In this document: positions 48,101-54,957 of the stretch, piece after piece | Layout of the letters: each line of letters opens with the position of its first letter | Numbering within the stretch: the first letter of the stretch is position 1 | Source of the DNA: Thiothrix litoralis | GTDB taxonomy: Bacteria > Pseudomonadota > Gammaproteobacteria > Thiotrichales > Thiotrichaceae | Direction of reading: 5' to 3' | Assembly: GCF_017901135.1 (NCBI RefSeq) | Contig: NZ_CP072801.1 | Span: forward strand, 2,294,001-2,358,000 | Length of the DNA stretch: 64,000 nucleotides | The notes under the pieces: model-generated | The model's database searches: none | Told to the model about the DNA's origin: nothing | The model's input: only the letters and a program-made list of their open reading frames with translations | Made by a program: the position numbers and the translations under genes

Positions 48101-48979
48101 ATGCACAACTTACCCTTTTATTTCAATAACCTGATGACTTACCAAACATGGCGGACAAAAAAACTGGACGCCTACCCACTGTCATCCGAACAGTTGTTCA
48201 CGCCCATTCATGACCCGGAAAATCCCAGCGCAGCAGAACTGGCTCAACTTCAAAGTATTTGCCGTCAACACAATCTTGCCCTGTACCGTTTCATGCAAGG
48301 CGATGTGCGCAGCAAACGCCATGTGCACCGTTTAGGGCAAAAAGTAGGGCTATTCCGGCTGGATAACAATTTGTGTGCCGATGAAGACAGCCTGACATCC
48401 TTACACGTCACGTCCCATGTCGGGCAGCACGATTACATCCCCTATACTAATAAACAGTTAAGCTGGCATACCGATGGGTATTACAACCTGCCGGAAGCGC
48501 AAATCCACGGCATGGTATTGCATTGCGCCCAACACGCACTGGAAGGCGGAATGAGCTGGCTAATGGATCACGAGATTGCCTACATCCTGCTACGCGATGC
48601 CAACCCGGATTACATCCACGCTCTGATGCACCCGAATGCGTTTACCATCCCCGCCAATATCCTCAACGGGGAAATCATCCGCCCGGCACAATCCGGGCCA
48701 GTGTTCAGCATTACGCCAAGCAGCCACTTGCACATGCGCTATTCCGCCCGCCAACGTAACGTACAATGGCGTGATGATCCGCTCACACTGGAAGCTGCCG
48801 ATTTCCTATTGAATTTATGGCAACAGGACTCACCTTACAAAATAGGGTACACATTACAAGCAGGCGAAGGCTTGGTGTGCAACAACGTGCTGCATTGCCG
48901 CACTTCTTTCAAAGACAGTGACGACCCGGCACAACAACGCTTACTGTACCGAGGGCGTTATTTTGATCGGGTGCTTTAA
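48101..48979 (+). CDS. TauD/TfdA-like Fe(II)/2-oxoglutarate dioxygenase family protein
   Basis: A 292-residue protein with the HxD iron-binding motif SWHTDGYYN (His123, Asp125) and a distal histidine in NNVLHCRTSF (His265), followed by an arginine-rich LLYRGRYFDR segment that could bind 2-oxoglutarate. TauD relatives oxidise sulfonates such as taurine, but the N-terminal 100 residues are unlike TauD and the substrate is unknown. ATG 48101 is used, with GAGG about 8 nt upstream; a TTG 10 codons earlier is rejected. It is divergent from dsrA and first of a plus-strand group that includes the Cas6-like gene. Confidence 0.75.
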   Translation: MHNLPFYFNNLMTYQTWRTKKLDAYPLSSEQLFTPIHDPENPSAAELAQLQSICRQHNLALYRFMQGDVRSKRHVHRLGQKVGLFRLDNNLCADEDSLTSLHVTSHVGQHDYIPYTNKQLSWHTDGYYNLPEAQIHGMVLHCAQHALEGGMSWLMDHEIAYILLRDANPDYIHALMHPNAFTIPANILNGEIIRPAQSGPVFSITPSSHLHMRYSARQRNVQWRDDPLTLEAADFLLNLWQQDSPYKIGYTLQAGEGLVCNNVLHCRTSFKDSDDPAQQRLLYRGRYFDRVL

Positions 48980-49000
48980 ACCCCACCACAAGGAGACAAT

Positions 49001-49198
49001 ATGCTCAGCTTAAGCCAAATCCTGATGGCAGAAGGTGAAAACATCAGCAATTTCGACGAGTTAAAACAAATCGTACAAAAACGTGCCCTAGAAACAGGCT
49101 CTATTTTCTTCCAGATTGATATTGAACCACCCGGCTACAAAGACCGCCCGGAAGACTGGTACGATCAACTGGAAATTGCATTTTCATCGGCGAGGTAA
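49001..49198 (+). CDS. Small conserved-looking protein, 65 aa
   Basis: I do not recognise this 65-residue protein. It has an amphipathic N-terminal helix and an acidic, aromatic C-terminal half (DIEPPGYKDRPEDWYDQLE). The ATG has an AAGGAGA ribosome-binding site 5 nt upstream. It lies 21 bp after the dioxygenase gene and 4 bp before the Cas6-like gene, so it is almost certainly translated with them. Confidence 0.65.
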   Translation: MLSLSQILMAEGENISNFDELKQIVQKRALETGSIFFQIDIEPPGYKDRPEDWYDQLEIAFSSAR

Positions 49199-49202
49199 CA
49201 GG

Positions 49203-49892
49203 ATGTTTTGGCAGGAAGACGAAGATAAAACCCTCCCCTTCATCGCGCCCGATGACGTGCTGGACGTGAGTTTCGCCATCGACTGCAAGCGGTTGCCACT
49301 CGATCATGCTTGGGATTTGGCACAAGCTATCCAGCAAGCTCTGCCTTGGTTTGCCGAGGAAAGTGTGGCGGGGGTACACCCGGTTCACGTCGCTGAAAGC
49401 GGCAATGGCTGGGAACGCCCGGATGACCCGACCAACCAATTCCTATTGCCTTCGCGTCGCACCCGCCTATTTTTACGCATCCCCAAACAGCGGATTGCTG
49501 CCACACAAGCCCTCAGCGGCAAGACGCTGGATGTTGGCGACTACCCGATTGGCCTGCGTGACATGAAAGAAAAGCCGTTTATCCACACCTCAGTAGTCTT
49601 CGCTCGCTATGTCCTATCGAACGAGGGTGAAGATGAAAACAGCTTTTTGCAGCGTATGGCAGCAGAAGTAAAAAGGGTGGCGGATTTCAAAGTAAAAAAA
49701 CTGCTGTGCGGCAAAAGCCACACACTCCGCACGCCCGACAACGTTTTACACACACGTCATCTGATGATTGCCGATCTGGACAGTGACCCTTCCATCAAGC
49801 TGCAACAATACGGTTTAGGCGATGGGCGCAAGTTGGGTTGTGGGTTATTCATGCCACATAAGGGCATTAAAACCCTGAAACCTACAGAATGA
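49203..49892 (+). CDS. Orphan Cas6/Cmx6-like protein (MYXAN subtype family)
   Basis: A 229-residue protein resembling the family annotated as type I-MYXAN CRISPR-associated Cas6/Cmx6. Family-type blocks are LPLDHAWDLAQAIQQALPW (31-49), HPVHVAESGNGWERP (59-73), LLPSRRTRLFLRIP, and the glycine-rich RNA-binding loop GLGDGRKLGCGLFMPHK (204-220). Cas6 enzymes are ferredoxin-fold ribonucleases that cut CRISPR transcripts; His35, His59 and His62 are possible catalytic residues. No cas gene or CRISPR array is present in the window. The start at ATG 49203 lies 4 bp after the preceding gene. Family assignment is from sequence recall; cleavage activity in this setting is unproven. Confidence 0.75.
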   Translation: MFWQEDEDKTLPFIAPDDVLDVSFAIDCKRLPLDHAWDLAQAIQQALPWFAEESVAGVHPVHVAESGNGWERPDDPTNQFLLPSRRTRLFLRIPKQRIAATQALSGKTLDVGDYPIGLRDMKEKPFIHTSVVFARYVLSNEGEDENSFLQRMAAEVKRVADFKVKKLLCGKSHTLRTPDNVLHTRHLMIADLDSDPSIKLQQYGLGDGRKLGCGLFMPHKGIKTLKPTE

Positions 49893-49907
49893 TCCTCTAC
49901 GCCCATC

Positions 49908-49940
49908 GGCATACACCTCACAGCCGGGTGTATCCCTTTT
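49908..49940 (+). terminator. Possible weak terminator after the Cas6-like gene
   Basis: An imperfect stem pairs GGCATACACC with GGGTGTATCC (one mismatch, 8-nt loop), followed by CTTTTG. It lies 15 nt after the Cas6-like stop. The T run is short, so termination would be partial. Confidence 0.4.
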
Positions 49941-49968
49941 GAGGAATGGGAGGAACGGTACTTTTTCG

Positions 49969-49974
49969 TATAAT
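49969..49974 (+). promoter_or_regulatory. Consensus -10 element upstream of rspA
   Basis: A perfect TATAAT lies 58 nt before the rspA start. No -35-like hexamer is found at 16-18 bp upstream (the sequence there is ATGGGA-like), so an activator may be needed. A GTGTATCCC sequence ends 32 bp before the -10. Confidence 0.5.
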
Positions 49975-50031
49975 TTTGCGATCAAGAATTTCATCGAATG
50001 GCAACATTCACTTTTGCATGAGGAATAAAAC

Positions 50032-50376
50032 ATGGCTTACGAAGTAAATGGCACAACCATCGAAACCACTGAAGCGGGTTTTCTGGTAAACCTGAACGAT
50101 TGGAACGAAGAAGTTGCTAAAGTTATTGCCACTGAAGAAGGCATTGGCGAGTTGACCGAGCGGCATTGGGATGTCCTCAACTACTTGCGCGACCAATACA
50201 TCAACAACAACGGCACACAGCCAATGGAACGCATTATCCAGAAAGCCATGGCCGACAAGTGGAGCGACAAGAAGTTGTCCAGTAAAGACATGTACACCTT
50301 GTTCCCACGCGCACCGAGCAAGCAAGGCTTGAAAGTTGCGGGTCTGCCAGCGACTAACCGCAAAGGCGGCTATTGA
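50032..50376 (+). CDS. Cysteine-less DsrC-like protein (RspA type)
   Basis: A 114-residue DsrC/TusE-family protein. Alignable blocks are GFLVNLNDWNEEVAKVIA, LTERHWDVLNYLRDQY and MYTLFPRAPSKQGLKVAGLP. The C-terminal arm, which in DsrC carries two redox cysteines, here reads KQGLKVAGLPATNRKGGY, and the whole protein contains no cysteine. In the published classification of the DsrC superfamily, members without both cysteines are called RspA (regulatory sulfur-related proteins). It cannot carry sulfur covalently in the DsrC manner. It sits between the Cas6-like gene and a 63-residue gene, close to the dsr operon. Confidence 0.85.
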   Translation: MAYEVNGTTIETTEAGFLVNLNDWNEEVAKVIATEEGIGELTERHWDVLNYLRDQYINNNGTQPMERIIQKAMADKWSDKKLSSKDMYTLFPRAPSKQGLKVAGLPATNRKGGY

Positions 50377-50386
50377 TTTCTACCCG

Positions 50387-50406
50387 AAAGGGGGTATCCC
50401 CCTTTT
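50387..50406 (+). promoter_or_regulatory. Hairpin after rspA
   Basis: A perfect 8-bp stem AAAGGGGG/CCCCCTTT with loop TAT lies 11 nt after the rspA stop and is followed by a single further T and AACGG. It may be a weak terminator or an mRNA 3' stabiliser that lets the small downstream gene be read at a lower level. Confidence 0.5.
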
Positions 50407-50464
50407 AACGGAATCCGTTTATCCTGCTACCAAGAATTTGGTTATTTTGAAAGAGGCACCGGAC

Positions 50465-50656
50465 ATGAGCACTAAGCAAGAGCTGATCAACGAAATGATT
50501 GAAATGCAGCGCAAATTCACTGCATACGAGCAATCAGGCAAATTCAGCGCAGAAGAATATTACGTTGGTGAGTGGAAAACTTACCGCGAGCGTTATCAAG
50601 AGCTGACGAATGAAGTCCGCGAAATGGCATCCAAAGAAGCTAACTTCTGGAAATAA
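50465..50656 (+). CDS. Small helical protein, 63 aa
   Basis: I do not recognise this product. It is a 63-residue, highly charged protein predicted to be two helices (QELINEMIEMQRKFTAYEQ and WKTYRERYQELTNEVREMAS), probably forming a coiled-coil hairpin. Start at ATG 50465; the longer open frame upstream overlaps the hairpin after rspA and has no support. It is followed by a strong terminator, making it the last gene of the plus-strand group. Confidence 0.65.
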   Translation: MSTKQELINEMIEMQRKFTAYEQSGKFSAEEYYVGEWKTYRERYQELTNEVREMASKEANFWK

Positions 50657-50679
50657 GCTGTAATCGCTTCAGATACCTG

Positions 50680-50705
50680 AAAAGCCGCTAACCAGCGGCT
50701 TTTTT
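50680..50705 (+). terminator. Intrinsic terminator ending the rspA group
   Basis: A perfect 10-bp stem AAAAGCCGCT/AGCGGCTTTT with loop AACC is followed by further T residues, 24 nt after the stop of the 63-residue gene. Confidence 0.9.
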
Positions 50706-50730
50706 AGTTTTTACCAGACAACAAACCGAC

Positions 50731-51582
50731 TCAATGACCCACGGCGCGAATCTTGCGCACCTTTGCCCAAACTCCGTGGTTGGACTCATGCTGAACGTCC
50801 AGAATACTCACCACATCCCCTTGCTGGAAACCACCCATCGTGCGATTGCCGTGCGGCTGGTCGTAAATGCCGTGAATTTTTTGCGTGCGGTATTCCCCAC
50901 CGACTTCTGGTAAACCACTATCCGGGGCAATATGCAAACGCTGCCCGTACCAGCCGTAATCACGTAATTCCCCCAGATAAACCCACGCCACAATCCCCAC
51001 GGGCAAGGGTTTGCCACGCGGCATTTCTGCGGGTATTGCCACGGGGAGCGGTTCAGCACTGACCACTTCCGGCACTTCAACAGGTTCAGATTCAGGGGTA
51101 GCAGGCGCAAGCTGCTGCTGGGTAATTTTCTTCAGCTTGACGGGGGAGGTGGAACGGTTGGCCTGTGCCACGCGTTTAACATCAGCACTTTCGGCATCAT
51201 GCAAAACCGCTGGCATTACAGAGACCACTTGCTGTTTTGGTTTAGGCTTTGCTAGCGCCACCTGCGAAAAGTCCTGCCCTACGCGCATAAAACCCAGTGC
51301 CACCGGGCTATCCAGCGCGACCTGCCAGGACGCGGATACTGGCGCAGGCGGCGGCGGTGGAGGAATACGATTTAGCCGCGTAGTGGGTGCTGTCAAATCT
51401 TGCAGGGCATTCGCCAAGACCGGCTGACGCATAGACTGCGCCTCCAACACATTGAGGCGGTGGTAAAAATACCCCAACCCTGCCAAAGTACTGGCCTGTA
51501 CCGCAGCGACAGGAACCCATATCAGTGCCTGCTTGGTGTTAAATTCCCACCAAGATGACTTCTTGACCAACAGTTGCGCCAT
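50731..51582 (-). CDS. Membrane-anchored protein with proline-rich linker and SH3-like C terminus
   Basis: A 283-residue protein with one transmembrane segment near residues 20-40 (ALIWVPVAAVQASTLAGLGYF), a run of prolines (IPPPPPPAP), a Pro/Glu/Val-rich linker and a C-terminal beta-rich domain (about 200-283) that looks like an SH3-type fold. The topology suggests the C-terminal domain is periplasmic. The start at ATG 51582 has AAGGAG 8 nt upstream; a longer frame starting 17 codons earlier is rejected. No function can be assigned; a cell-envelope role is a guess. Confidence 0.65.
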   Translation of the reverse strand: MAQLLVKKSSWWEFNTKQALIWVPVAAVQASTLAGLGYFYHRLNVLEAQSMRQPVLANALQDLTAPTTRLNRIPPPPPPAPVSASWQVALDSPVALGFMRVGQDFSQVALAKPKPKQQVVSVMPAVLHDAESADVKRVAQANRSTSPVKLKKITQQQLAPATPESEPVEVPEVVSAEPLPVAIPAEMPRGKPLPVGIVAWVYLGELRDYGWYGQRLHIAPDSGLPEVGGEYRTQKIHGIYDQPHGNRTMGGFQQGDVVSILDVQHESNHGVWAKVRKIRAVGH

Positions 51583-51696
51583 GCAAAACTCCTTGTAGCT
51601 GCATTTAACACTCACCCCCTGTTTTGCACTCAAACCAAACGATTGCCAATCGTATCCCTGACAAAGAAAAGGGATTTTCGGCTTAGTGGCACTAAC

Positions 51697-52365
51697 CTAC
51701 ACCTCACTCCACATTCGCAACAAGTTGATGTGGACAGTGCTGATGTTGGCCGCCTCGCTCGAGGCTGGCAGCTTTTCCATCACACTCTCACGCGCCTGAG
51801 CCAACTGGTAAAGCAATTCGCGCTGTTGCGGGTCTTTCACCAGACTTTGCGCCCATGTCACTGCCACCAGCCGTACACCTTTGGTCACTTCCGCGACTTT
51901 ATGCCAACTGCCAGAATCATACACAACCGCATCACCCGCTTCCCCACGTATTTTTTCTTCCCCATACGCAGTGCGGATAACAATTTCACCGCCCTCGTAG
52001 TCATCATTGAGGAAGACTGTGCTGGAAACATCCGTGCGGTAACGCCCCGACATCGGCCCCATCACCGGGTCATCAACGTGGAAACCGTAGGCCATACCCG
52101 GCAGATAACGCGCATAAAACGCAGTGGCCACCCGCAGTGGCATAACGGCGGCTTGATATTCAGGGTTTTGTACCAGCGGCGACATCACCATCGCATTCAG
52201 GCGACGGTGCAAAGGGCTGTTGGGGGAAAGTTCCTGATTGTACTTAACCTTGGCAGCCTCCGCTCCGGCAGAAAAGCGCCCATCCACGAATTCGCCGGTG
52301 GCCAACAATTCCTGTACTTCCTTGATACGCTGGGGGTCGAGTACTTTTTTGATCAGCAATAGCAT
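51697..52365 (-). CDS. PiuC/YbiX-type PKHD hydroxylase (Fe(II)/2-oxoglutarate)
   Basis: A 222-residue PKHD-type hydroxylase. The iron ligands are His96 and Asp98 (GFHVDDPVMGPMSGRYRTDVS) and His155 (SGSWHKVAEV), with Arg165 as the likely 2-oxoglutarate anchor. Family members are linked to TonB-dependent iron-siderophore uptake, but no receptor gene is adjacent here. ATG 52365 is chosen with AAGGAAA upstream; the 24-codon extension is rejected. Divergent from the small gene at 52429. Confidence 0.88.
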   Translation of the reverse strand: MLLLIKKVLDPQRIKEVQELLATGEFVDGRFSAGAEAAKVKYNQELSPNSPLHRRLNAMVMSPLVQNPEYQAAVMPLRVATAFYARYLPGMAYGFHVDDPVMGPMSGRYRTDVSSTVFLNDDYEGGEIVIRTAYGEEKIRGEAGDAVVYDSGSWHKVAEVTKGVRLVAVTWAQSLVKDPQQRELLYQLAQARESVMEKLPASSEAANISTVHINLLRMWSEV

Positions 52366-52428
52366 GGCAATTTCCTTTAAGCGATGGAATCGGGTAATCT
52401 GCCCACGAGACAGATAAAAGGTTAAAGA

Positions 52429-52749
52429 ATGATGCAATTACGGATACAAATCAACGACACCACACGCGATATTGACGTGCCAGATTTCATACTGGCAGAA
52501 GGCGAAGACTTTTTTGCACAACTCGATCAGGACATGGATAAAGGCTATCAAATGAGCCGGACATGGGTAGACAACCCCGATCAGGAACAGCGGTGCCAAA
52601 TTGTGGCAGACAAGCTTCTCACCGCACTATCCAACGGCAACCAGCAAAGCGGCACACTCATGGCGGCCTACATACTCAAACGGATGCCACGCGTGAGCGA
52701 AATCCACATGAATATCGAAGGCGATATGACCGGGCACGATTTCCTGTAA
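52429..52749 (+). CDS. Hypothetical protein, 106 aa
   Basis: I do not recognise this 106-residue acidic protein (IQINDTTRDIDVPDF at the N terminus, ending MTGHDFL). It contains a DKGYQMSRTWVDNPDQEQRCQ segment and no signal peptide or membrane helix. Two adjacent ATG codons are possible starts. It is divergent from the PKHD hydroxylase gene and convergent with soxA, whose stop lies 5 bp away. Confidence 0.6.
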   Translation: MMQLRIQINDTTRDIDVPDFILAEGEDFFAQLDQDMDKGYQMSRTWVDNPDQEQRCQIVADKLLTALSNGNQQSGTLMAAYILKRMPRVSEIHMNIEGDMTGHDFL

Positions 52750-52754
52750 AGGGA

Positions 52755-53537
52755 TCAATACCGCACAGCAGGCGTTTCGATTTTCAGGCCATTGGAACGC
52801 GACATAATATAAGCGCCCAGCAGTTTGCTTTCTTCTGCATCGGGCGCGAACGGTTCGGCACGCATCAAGGTCAGGCATTGTTTAATGCGTAAATCGAGGT
52901 TTGCCATTTCACCCGTATCCAGCCGGTAAGCTGGGAAACCATTACCCTGCCCTTGGCTGATTTTCTGCCCACGAATCATCTGACCGGGGTACATGTCATG
53001 GCAATGGGCGCAAGACATATCAATCAAGCCGAAGCGGGTTCTGTACAGTTCCTCACCTTTTTTCAGTAGCGGTGCCATATCGCCGTCGGTTTGCACATTG
53101 ACGGGTTCACCAACAGCCAAATGGCGCACAAAGGTTTCCAGTGCCAGCAAATCATGATCGTATGCGGGCAAGGGGGCTTCACCTGACTGCTGTTCACGGC
53201 AACTCATGATTTTATCTTGCAAGCGCACAATGCCGCCCTGCGCCTTATCGTAGATCGGGTAACGCGCCAGATTGTTCACAGCCAGCTTTTCACCCGCCTC
53301 GCCGTGGCAACTCGCGCAAGATTTGCCGGACGCAGGCTTGGCATTAAACAATACCCGCCCTGCCTCCACGGCAATGAAACCGGGATTCTGGAATTCATCA
53401 TCCTGCATCTCACGGGTTTCGTCTTTGACGAATTCATGACCAGACTTGGAAGGTGTCGGCGCATCAGCAGATACATAACAAGACATTGCCAGCAGCAAAC
53501 TGCCCATCCACAAACGTGAGGAAGTAGGTGTAATCAT
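52755..53537 (-). CDS. soxA: SoxA, diheme cytochrome c of the SoxAX complex
   Basis: A 260-residue periplasmic cytochrome with a signal peptide (about 1-24). It has two CXXCH sites, CASCH (74-78) and CAHCH (176-180), and Cys221 in IKQCLTLMRAEPF, which corresponds to the active-site cysteine that is a heme ligand and persulfide-modified in SoxA. SoxAX joins thiosulfate to the SoxY carrier as the first step of the Sox cycle. It overlaps soxX by 4 bp. Other sox genes are not in the window. Confidence 0.94.
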   Translation of the reverse strand: MITPTSSRLWMGSLLLAMSCYVSADAPTPSKSGHEFVKDETREMQDDEFQNPGFIAVEAGRVLFNAKPASGKSCASCHGEAGEKLAVNNLARYPIYDKAQGGIVRLQDKIMSCREQQSGEAPLPAYDHDLLALETFVRHLAVGEPVNVQTDGDMAPLLKKGEELYRTRFGLIDMSCAHCHDMYPGQMIRGQKISQGQGNGFPAYRLDTGEMANLDLRIKQCLTLMRAEPFAPDAEESKLLGAYIMSRSNGLKIETPAVRY

Positions 53538-54001
53538 TTGAGCGTTACCAGATAAGCGATGACATCCTCGACCTCTTGCGCGGACAGGAATGTCTTGCCC
53601 TCGTAGGATTTCGCAGGGCGATTGATCAGGCTGGGGTCACGGTAAAAGCCGGGCATGATCGAATTCGGGTTCAGATGACGCGAATCCACCACCCGCAAGC
53701 GTAATTGCGCCTCCGTAAGGCGGGCGGCAATACCAGCCAGCGGCGGCGCAATCGTCCCATAGGCTTCGATGCCTTCAATTGGCAACTGGTGGCAAGCGAG
53801 GCAATTGCCTTTTGCTCCATCCGACACCACTTTAATGCCATTCGCGACATCACCTTTCAAACCGCATAACGGTGCAGGAATGGCATAATTAACCATTTCC
53901 CACTGGCAATAGGTTTCTGGCGCGGGCGGAACACCTTCGACTTCAGCCATCGCAGGCATACCAACAAACAAGAGAAGAATCAGGGTGTTTACAGTTTTCA
54001 T
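53534..54001 (-). CDS. soxX: SoxX, monoheme cytochrome c of the SoxAX complex
   Basis: A 155-residue exported cytochrome c with a signal peptide ending near AMA-E (18-20), one heme site CLACH (67-71) and a probable distal Met ligand in NSIMPGFY (Met116). It pairs with SoxA encoded next. The N-terminal extension carries two cysteines (Cys32 and Cys46) that could form a disulfide. The ATG has only a weak AGG upstream, and an FNR-type palindrome lies 34-47 nt upstream. Confidence 0.93.
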   Translation of the reverse strand: MKTVNTLILLLFVGMPAMAEVEGVPPAPETYCQWEMVNYAIPAPLCGLKGDVANGIKVVSDGAKGNCLACHQLPIEGIEAYGTIAPPLAGIAARLTEAQLRLRVVDSRHLNPNSIMPGFYRDPSLINRPAKSYEGKTFLSAQEVEDVIAYLVTLK

Positions 54002-54007
54002 CCTATT

Positions 54008-54048
54008 ATTCTAGGCCACTGTAGCCACCCTGTCTTGATTTAAATCAA
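54008..54048 (-). promoter_or_regulatory. FNR-type palindrome and -10 upstream of soxX
   Basis: TTGAT-N4-ATCAA (54035-54048) is a perfect match to the FNR consensus. A -10-like TAGAAT (minus strand, 54008-54013) lies downstream so that the palindrome would centre near -41, the class II activator position. The predicted transcript would then start about at the soxX ATG, giving a leaderless or near-leaderless mRNA. Function is inferred. Confidence 0.55.
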
Positions 54049-54052
54049 ATCG

Positions 54053-54802
54053 TTAGCGAGAACTAAGCCTTTTATTCTGCTCTTTCAACATAGGTATAAC
54101 CGCTCTCTCGATAGCACTAACATTGTTTGCAGCTTGGCAACTCAACAATTGAGCTTCCAGTTTTTTGATCTTGTTTTCCAGTTGCGTGGTCAAAGAAACA
54201 TCCACAGCAGGAGGCAGCACTGCCTGACCCGGGCATTGAATTGCATTACCATAATTCCCGGTATACCCCTGCAACCAACCAACATTCATAAAATCATTAC
54301 CAGGGTTGGTATTCACTGAATTAGGCAATTGATTAAACGGATCAGCATTCTCCAGCAATGCAACCTTGCTGGAACAGCCAGTCGGGCTAGCAAATGAGAA
54401 AATACGCATTTCCTCCCCAGCCTGCCAACCAAAGTTGGGTGCTCTACCCTTCGTATATTGAAGACCAAACGACAAATAATCAGCATCAGGGTTTTCTACG
54501 GGCGCATCGACCCGTGAATGATTAATCCATGCCAAACCATCAACGGCACTATGGATACTTAGGGCATCAAAACGACCACTATCAACACCATGAGGAACAC
54601 TTAACGTCACTTGGGCGGACAATGCCATATCAGGGGATGGCACCACATCAGGCTTCATATAGATCACGTATTCACTGCTATCAGCCTCATACGCTATACG
54701 AAACTGAACATCAGCCATAACATTGGATGCGCTTAACAAAGCTAACAGCGCGACACTGCTTTTGAGGGAAGCGGCAAAACCATACATTGCGGTTTTCATC
54801 AT
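54053..54802 (-). CDS. Secreted protein of unknown function with C-terminal coiled coil, 249 aa
   Basis: An exported 249-residue protein: a signal peptide (hydrophobic SSVALLALLSASNVMA, cleavage near residue 30), a beta-rich domain of about 160 residues with DYLSFGLQYTKGRAPNFGWQAGEEMRIF and a Cys pair, and a C-terminal coiled coil (TTQLENKIKKLEAQLLSCQ). It may be a cell-surface or sheath-associated protein, but I cannot name a family. Two in-frame ATGs lie at the start. The flanking DNA is AT-rich compared with its neighbours. It stops 51 bp before the soxX start. Confidence 0.6.
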   Translation of the reverse strand: MMKTAMYGFAASLKSSVALLALLSASNVMADVQFRIAYEADSSEYVIYMKPDVVPSPDMALSAQVTLSVPHGVDSGRFDALSIHSAVDGLAWINHSRVDAPVENPDADYLSFGLQYTKGRAPNFGWQAGEEMRIFSFASPTGCSSKVALLENADPFNQLPNSVNTNPGNDFMNVGWLQGYTGNYGNAIQCPGQAVLPPAVDVSLTTQLENKIKKLEAQLLSCQAANNVSAIERAVIPMLKEQNKRLSSR

Positions 54803-54957
54803 GTCACCTTATTTTTATATAAGTAAATCGACACTCTGAGCTTTATTAAAATATCCTTATTAACTAATACCGCTTCCGTTAAGCTCAAGTTAACCATATA
54901 TAAAAATGATGACTTAAACAAGTCACATTTATCATAAAATCCAATGATTCTGCGTAT
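54803..54957. promoter_or_regulatory. AT-rich intergenic region with a TGACTT-N4-AAGTCA palindrome
   Basis: No gene is seen in these 155 bp. A perfect inverted repeat TGACTT-AAAC-AAGTCA lies at 54910-54925, with the geometry of a dimeric regulator site. It is upstream of the secreted-protein gene (start 54802) by about 110 bp. No clear promoter pair was assigned. Confidence 0.35.

Noticed and set aside
48980-50700. CRISPR array associated with the Cas6-like gene
   Set aside because: No regularly spaced direct repeats were seen here or elsewhere in the window.
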